From positions 62,001 to 126,000 of the forward strand of contig JAZGUH010000928.1 in assembly GCA_037893225.1 (NCBI GenBank): DNA of 64,000 bases. Direction: 5' to 3'. This DNA comes from Hippasteria phrygiana. Its lineage: Eukaryota > Echinodermata > Asteroidea > Valvatida > Goniasteridae. Positions within the stretch are counted from its first letter, which is position 1. The number at the start of each line of letters is the position of its first letter. Made by a program: the position numbers and the translations under genes. The notes beneath the pieces were generated by a model. It saw nothing but the letters and a program-made list of their open reading frames with translations. It did no database searches and was not told where the DNA came from. This document shows, piece after piece, positions 50,901-59,900 of the stretch.

Positions 50901-53900
50901 AAATGTAGCATCAATGTAATAAAGTGTTTTGAAGTTTCTATTTGAACTTTGTGTTCAAATGTTTCAGTGTAAACAAAATTAACAATTTTAATAAGCAACT
51001 GACTTTCATAAGACTTCAGTAGAGCACATTTTTATACGTGCAAAGTCTAAAAATTTCATCACAAATAATCTAAAAATAAAAAATCCCCAAAATGATCGTC
51101 AATACAGGACCTTGTGCCCACACATTTTATTTCTATGACGATATCAACAAAATATATCCACATTATGCAACAGCGGCAGTGGTATTTTCCCTAAATTTTC
51201 GTTCAAGGCGCCTACGTGTATTCCGGGTCCCCCCACCCAAAAAAAAATAATCTCGCACACAAAAGAAACCCACGCTGTCATTGTTTGATGACAAAGGCAG
51301 CCCAATGCAGCTGCAGCAATGCAATACGTCAACCGTCACTGACGCACATAATGGGGTTTCCCAAACGGCCCCGCAATGTCCCATTGTCAAACGGGTAGGA
51401 ACAGCGCTTGGGTCTGAATTTGGAACAAAGCTGGCAAGAGCCTTTCAATATTGGCAATGAACAGTGCGGGTTACGCCATGCTTAAAAAGTCAGGGCTTTT
51501 AGGCTTTTCATAATATTGGGGCAGCTGCACACTGAGCAAGTTATTACATTTTGCCTTGTACCACTGCATCCTCCTGGACAAAGCAAACCCACAATTTATC
51601 CGTATTTCATTTTGTTTTGTTTTTTGTTTTGTGCACAGACATACATGTACATGTATCATGCACTTCCTTTCCTGACATGTGCGTAGGATACACAATTATT
51701 CAGAATAGCAGTACACAACACACGCTCCTCGTCCCTTCCTGAAATTAGATTTTAAGAGTTCCCTAGCAGATTCCCTAGGTTTTTACTGTAAGATGTCAAA
51801 GCTCATGTCATGTACAGAAAATAGGAAATGTAAATTGATCCGAGAGGAGGAAACCACAGACTGAATTTTCATTAGTGCTACGTGCCAATAAACACTCTTT
51901 CCAGTATTTCCTGTTAAATAGAAATCACGATCCACATCCAGGCACTGATTCCAGGGTGTACAGTCTTTAGGGGTGTGCATCGGAACCGGGTACCCGAGTA
52001 CCTGACCGCTCATGTCAGGAACCGGTTCCAGTTAATGGAATCGAGTACCCGTACAACTTTACATTATCGCATAGTATCTTCCCAGTCAATGAAAAAGGAA
52101 AGGTTTTGAATGTTATTTGTTGGGAATTTTCAAAATTTATGGCGTTTATGCCGCTCACGAAAGTTGACAATGAAGGGAATTTACCGTGGTTTTTGTAGTC
52201 TGTAGCCTCGACCAGACAAAATAGTGTACCTCATTCCACAATAAATACAACTGTATAAAGCTTCCGGACAACCGTCTTTTGTGATATGTCGGCGCATGCA
52301 CGTGCCGGCATATGCAAAGGCAGAGAAGTGATCATACTGGACAGGCATGAGATTTTTCAGACATTTGTCTGAAATTCTGAAATCAGACTTTTGAATCTCA
52401 GAGAAAGACATTATTACAACTTCCGGGATTGGAAGTTTTGGGTTGGGTTTCTTTAACGGGTACCCGAGTACCCGTATTTTTTTCAATCGGGTACCCGGTT
52501 CTTTTACTACCCGTAAATGCACACCCCTAACAGTCTTGTGTGTAAAAGATCTTTGATTCCGTTCATGAGACATTTAAACTTGTGTGCCTGCTGTTTATTG
52601 CAAGTAAATGGCCGTCTAAATTGCAAATGAAAATGAGGCACACTGCCAGCTTTTAATTCCAGTTGCCAAACATTTAAAATTGAAGACAACTTTATAATCC
52701 CTAAACCCTGCTGAATCCAACAATTTGATATTCCTGTTGTAACCCGTTGGATTGAGCAGCTAACTCATAATTTTACAACCCTGTCGGATTCAGCAGACAA
52801 CGGAAAAATATGCCGCGGTTGGATTCTGTTGGATTTAGCAGGCAAGTCATTTTTTTATGACGTGTTGGACTGCGTTGGATTGAGCAGGAAACCCATATGA
52901 ATCACTGTTGGACTCTGTTGGATTTAGCAGGGTAGTCCTGGTGAACAATAAGGGATACATTGTACAATCATTGAAGTTTTTAAGCATGGGTTTAAACATT
53001 TTGAAAATTACAATATCCCAGATACACGTTGACCTAAGTAATTATCCCAAACTTGTACAGCAGTAGCAATGTACGGTCCTTCACCTCTGCTTGTGCCATT
53101 ATCTGCCGTCACATTGATTGTCCATGATGGGAATTAATCTGTTTTTAATTTAGTCAGATGCATCGGTCAGGCCTGACTTTGGGCCACGCTGGTCTTCGCT
53201 TTAAGGGTATATATTGCCGTAATGCCATAATTAAGTGAATCTTTCGGGCACAACATCAATTGGAATTTATTCCAATTATTGTGAGAGCAATGGCCACATC
53301 GAAGGACTGGGATTAATTTGCAAACAGCTTAGTTTGGGTTTTATGGTTCTCTTTTTCGGCAAGAGGGACCAGTTTTTGTTAGTCTTGTTCAATGTGTAAT
53401 GTGTTGGCTTTAGTTTCTGATAAACAAAATGCAAACAAAATTTGTATTTTTTGTATCCATCTCCATCTGCTTCGTAAAATTCTATCTCTATTTACAGATT
53501 TTTTACATTGTACATGTACATGTACTGTAACTGAATCTACATTTTGTGAACACGGTACATCTTGACCAAAATACACTGTACATTGTACCTAAAAAAAGGT
53601 ATCTCCTGCACATAACTATTAAAAGGAAATTTTAGGCAAGGCTAATTTTCCGCAGTATGTTTTGTCTACAGTCGTTTTCCACAGTACAGCCATGCCACCA
53701 TTCACATAGTTGTGGTTTATGAACAGTGGGGTTCCACCCAAATATGTCCAGAACTACTCTGATCTCAAGAGAAGACATGCAAAGACAATACACAATGTAC
53801 AGAATCCCTACACATGCATAGGCACCAACTTCATCAGAACATCATAAATCATTTTAAGCATCATTTTTGTCTGATTATGTCACACAATTATGCACCGTCT

Positions 53901-56900
53901 TGTCCTTTGTACATCTGCACATGTGTACAGTTTCATTCACTGGGAAAATATTTTAAAGGCAGCTTGAACAATAAAATATTACTAATTTTTCAGAAGCTTC
54001 ACAATAAACTATCAACAACAAAATGGTACACCGGTACAATGAACTACAAGTACACACTTAGTAAAGTTTACGCATAGGGGTTCGTTCTACTTTGTACTCA
54101 ATTGTGTGATTAGCGGACACAACTCGGTCTGTCCGGGTCAAGCCCTCCCCTAGGCTATGTTGATATTGCACATCTCTTCTTGCCCTCTTCCCTAACCCCT
54201 CTAGCTCAAACAACACCGGCCACCGTAGCCAGTCAGTCTGGCGACAGATGACTCCATATACTGCATTATTGAATCATAGAGCACGTACTCCTCCTCTTAT
54301 ATGGGGGGGGGGGGAGTTGGATCGCCGGAGCAATTCTCCCCCATCACTTTATTCAAAGTGAATTCCAGAGAGATTAGTAGTACTTTGGCAATTCCGAAAA
54401 GGCTGGCTAGTGCTGGGCCCAATTTGCAGGAGGTGATGAGGTGATGCCTGTTTTTGTTTTTCCTTGGGACTGAGTATGGGATTCCATGGAGCCTTGTCTC
54501 TGTTGTCTTTGGTGCAACTGGCTCCTATAAGCAGAGGAATCTTAAATCAAGAGGGTTAGCCGAGGTGGAACTAGACAAGAAAATGTACCAAGGTTTCTTC
54601 AATACGCACAATAAAATTCCTGGATAAAACTAGGACAAGCCATGGGACAAACTGAAGGCAACAAAATTCAGGGAAGGGGTAATGTCCGCAGTCAAAGATC
54701 CAAGATTAATATTTTGCCACATACAATGTACTACAAAGGTCTTCAAATTTAAGAACTGTTTAGTTGTGTGCAGCAGCACCCTTTTAAATTTGACCCTGTT
54801 TAATCCAATGTAGGGTTCATGCTCAACGACCATCAACAACTGTAAAACTACTTGTTTTAGCATTCAAAAGACAGGACATACATGTACAGTACATGTATGT
54901 ATGATCACCATTAGTGTCTCTGCAGAACTGTAAAAAGATCATTTTCTATATAAATATAAATACAAAACTGCAATTTTGTGTTATTCTTTTTGCATTCGCA
55001 TAGGATTCGAACCTGCGACCTCCGGGTTACTGTACCGGCGCTCAGTTGGTAGAGCGCCGGTACGGTAACCCGGAGGTCGCAGGTTCGAATCCCGCTCCTG
55101 CCAGTTTCTTTGTTCACTTTGAAAAAGAATTAAATTAAAGGAACTTGGGCATACAAACTTTGTAAATTATAAATGCAAGTTTCGGGTTTGCCAAGTCCCA
55201 ATGACAATTGTTTACAGGGAGACTGGCGATGTCCAGATTTTTGGGACACGTTTTTGACAGTCGTGATTGTTATTGTTGATCGCCGATGGTGTTTACTGTT
55301 TAGTATGACCGTATGTACATGAAAGGATTATATGAAAGGAACAATAGGAAACACAAAGCATTGTTCTCGCACGTATTGGAAAAGTAAGACTGTACGTTCT
55401 AGTACACATGAACTGTACACGTTTGTTTTGAATTTAAAATTATACTATACCAATAATAAGTCTATACATGTATGTTCATGGATATTACATGTGGGTACTA
55501 ATGGCTCTGAATCAGCCCTCATCAACTAAAATGGAAGAGCAAAGACCTGAAAATTATGCGTCATCCCTAAAATGATAAAATAGAGCCAGGCATACACAGA
55601 GGCTGCTCACATTAGCCAAGTGTTATGACTCAGCCAATACTGGGTTTTTTTATGAGGAAAAAAATAGAATTGATTTTCTATTTGAAACAATATACATATT
55701 ACATGCAGCACTCGAAAGATTACAATTTATGGTACTTTATTGAATGTTTGCAGAGATACATGTGTACTCTAGTTACAAATTTTTCAGTTGGAGTTTTTTT
55801 TACCCTTTACTAATTCAGAGAGTTTTATAAATCATATGTTCAATGTTTTCCTGGTGTTTTTTATGTTTACCAAAATTGCAACTCTCCAATCTCTCTGAAA
55901 CTTCATGTGAGAGGGACAAATTCAACTCAATGTCCTCAAGGCCGAAAAAAAATTAGTTCTGCTTCCGATTACATGCCTTTCAAAAATAGGGTACACCTGT
56001 ACATGTAAGGAAAATTAATTTTTGGCCAATATTTTTGTGCCGTTTGAATGGGGTATTCAATTATATGCGAATTTCAGTCTGAACTATTTCCATTTACATG
56101 TACGCTACGAAAGCTATAAAAAAAATGGCCACAAAAAGTGATAAAAACTGCCTCAATTAACGTCGAAAATATTTACGGTCGATAATTCTTATGCACAACG
56201 CTAGCCACGACGGAAAACTGGCAAACACTGTCCGTTTGTCGTGTGGTAAGCGTGCCCGATGCACTGTGTGTGGCGGGCAACGAACCTTGTGTTGCGGCAG
56301 GAAATGTCGGGGAAACACGCTGCGCTATCACTTCAGGTACAAGCGGTAAAACCTTGAAATAAATTCATGAACACGGAAAATACATACATGTACACGGACA
56401 AGAGAGATCAAGTTCTGTGAATTAACTTGCAGAAATCTTCTTTCTCGGTTCTCCATCGATGTTTACTTGGCATTTTTACTATGTCAGATCTGACCTGGAA
56501 CACTGTCGTGCCCTCTGCAGTGTTGGTCGGCCATATGCAATAGACTGGTTGCCGCATTTCCGTCTAAAAAAAATGCCTTCTTTGGCACTTTTAGTGGGCA
56601 GCGTGGCGGGAACCAGTACAGCATTGCTGCATTGAGCATTACGCACGTGTTTTCATCACAGTGATAGGAAATCACGCACCGAAGGGTACTTGCAATCGCG
56701 AAGGGAACTTGTAAAAACAACGGAGGTTTCTTCTAAAAAAAATAACGAATGTAAGTAGGCAAACAAATTACAAGCGTTTTTGACGAAAATAGGTTGATGA
56801 GAGGCATTTATTTTTTTTGTACTTGCCGATAAAATCTTTAAGGTCGGAGCCGTAAAATTAGGGTACATGTATGTCGGGTAACTGGAAGCAGAACTATTTT

Positions 56901-59900
56901 GATTTGTTTGGCCTTTATCAAGTTCAATCATGGAGGAATAAAACACACTTGCCTCTTGGATAAGTTCAGTATAATGCATGGTATGGTATTCCAATCTTTC
57001 AAATGTTTTATTACAGCATTGATAAACATGGGACTTTGGAGCATCTATGTAAATGTGCATGAATTTTCCTAATCATCAAACCATTACAGTTTATAGCAAA
57101 TTTTGAAGGGCAAAGCAAAATTGTACTGACAATAAATCTGAATCAAAAGCTTTTCACCCTGTTTGCATTTGGACAGAACAATACAAATAATGGCAATCTT
57201 TCAATATTGGCTACATACATACATGTACAGGGCAACAGGAAATCCTGTCAAGCCAGAAAGTGAAAGAAAATTTAATTCTAACATCACACAATCAATGTTA
57301 TCTGTGTGAGCCAGATTGAGCTTTGGGCACAAGATATCTAAAGTGAGAGCCTTCAATCAACCAAATTCTCCACCCCTATGGTACAAGATACATGTAGATG
57401 ACAACCCAAAAATCCAAGTGTTTATTCTCAGCACTGACAAACAAAGGCCTTGAGACTGCCTGCCTGGTGCTAATTGCACAAAATCCAACTAGTCTGTAGA
57501 TCCTTGTCAAGGGTTAAAAGTTAGAACAATAGTGATTCTTTGTTCTCTGAAAGCTAGTACAACAGTGGTTAGGCAAAAAAAAAAACAGTTCTGCTTCAGA
57601 TTAGCATTTGAAAATAGGGTAGGTAGGTAGGACATTTTTTGTTTGCATTTTATTTTTTGTGAGCATGTAGGTGTCTACGTGTAGTCAAGGTTTAAAGGTA
57701 GTATTTTATACATCATGTTTTTTTTTTTTGATTTTGTGTTTTGGTGTTTTTTTTACTTTTTTTCCAGAAAGAAATTAGAGTTGGGGCCATCCCTAACCCC
57801 CTAGACCCTTTTTGCTAGGAACATCCTCAATCCTCCAAAATCCTCCGATTGCCCTGCCCAAAAAAAAGCATTCATCCTCAATCTTCAAAAATCCTAAATT
57901 TTTGAATTTAATGTTCCCTTTTCAAACACCATTCAACCTCAATCCTCTAAAATCCTCCCGTTTCTCAAACACATTCATCCTCAATCCTCCAAAATCCTCT
58001 TTTTCTTGAAATGGGAGGGGGAAGGGCATGGGGGGAGGGGGGAGGGCACGGATGTCAGCTGGAGGGAATGCGAGCATTGTTTACAAGTCCGAAGCTTTTT
58101 ACAAGTCCGAATTTTGCCTTTCAGTTAGTGACAGTATTGTGTATAATTTTCAATACTTTCAAACACCTTCTAAGTTCCTTTGGAGTCATTCTAGAACTTT
58201 ATTGTGATTTTGGAAACTACATACATCATCCCCCGCTTCCCATGTAGTTGGGTTTTAATTTTGAAATTCCCGACAAATAACATTCGAAACCTTTCCTTTT
58301 TCATTTTCGGGGAAGTTAGTATGCGATAACGTAAAGTTGTACAGGTACTCGATTACATAATCTGGAACCGGTTCCTGACACGAACGGTCGGGTATTCGGG
58401 TACCCGGTTCCGATGCACACCCCTAAACAAATGAGAGTCGAGGATATTTTTTATCAATTCCAAAATGACATTTTTCAACTTACATGTAACTCTAACCCAA
58501 AATAATATGACTTTGCATGCACACTGGGGGTTAGGGTTAAAGCAGACTTCTCTTAATTCTAATTACACTTTTTTGTAACTTTAAACATTTTGTTAGTGTA
58601 GAAAATGCAGCGCAATTTATGGTTGGTGTCGTGCGAATCTATGCGGTTTTGTCATATTTGTCAAAATGTTATCCCAAAATTTCCCTCCAGAAAAATCCAA
58701 ACCCTGCCCTCTATCCATGACATGTTGGTAAATTGAGTTAGTTTTTCCGGAAAGAGTTCCATACCTGGACATCACTTATTTTCCCTTAATATGACTTAAA
58801 AACTACAAAAAAGTGTAAATCTGATAAAGAAACACGAAGTTACAAAACTGTAGGAGGGAAAATTTGTCAACTTATTCTTTGAAAATGACTTCGGGGCTCG
58901 ATATACAACGGCTTTTGCTGATCGCTGTCAGTATTTCAGCAAACAGCCGTTGGATATCGAGCCCTGAGCATGAGGCGCACGCAGTGCCGCTGGCCGATAA
59001 TCGATCAGAAAACATCGTTCATGTTCAAAAATCCGCTCCATTACTTTGTACACAGCTGGTTTGTGCATGCACCGAAGTTGCACGAAAAATTCACTTTTTT
59101 CGGGTTTAACTTGAGCATATTCTCATTTTGAGGGGATGACAAGCTGCATGAATTACTACTCTGCATTTTGGGTGAGTGTTTAGTTGATATATTTAGGGAA
59201 ACGGAAGATATCGGCATAAAACCAATCGACCTCTAGCAACCCAATACAAGTATTTCCAGCTCTAAATGGCGAATCTCACATGTCATGAGCCTAGAGCCGG
59301 AATTTTCAAGCTAGTCAATGTGTGAAATAATACGCGAAAACTTAACTCGCGATGGTACCGTTTTGTGCAGCCTCACTGGCTGCCATCTTGTTTATGCTGG
59401 ACCACTCCATTTTTTATAGAGTTGCAAATCTATGAGGGGATTGCAAAATTTTGTTGATAATGGTGTTTCGTAGGTGGAATTCCTTCATTTTCTTAGAAAA
59501 CAAGTTCCCTGAGAGTCATAGAAATTGCGTGACATAGATTTGGAAGTTGGAAAGTAGGCCCTACACCTATATTGTTGACGCTTCTTTGTTGACGCTAAAA
59601 TAGCATGACCGCAGAAATGTTACCAACTAAAAAGCTAGTCACATAAGAAATATATTTCCACAATAAAACTGCAGGTTGTTCCTTCTTCACTAAAACTTTA
59701 TGGCGATTGTGTAGTGTAGGGCCCTGTTTCTATAACATAAGGGAACAAAAATTCACTTTTAGGTTATTGGAATTGCCAAACTAGTTACTATACTAATGTT
59801 AGTTAGCGACATTACAAGCCAACACTAAAGGGCAGGGTTTTTTTAATTTTAGTTCTTGAGGAAAATTTTGGGGTAAAGCGACGATGAAGACAGCAAAACG

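Noticed and set aside
50378..50998. 206-codon minus-strand ORF, the second-longest ORF in the window after the exon 7 ORF
   Set aside because: It runs through a minisatellite and ACATGT repeats, gives Cys/His/Tyr-rich low-complexity sequence and has no known motif.
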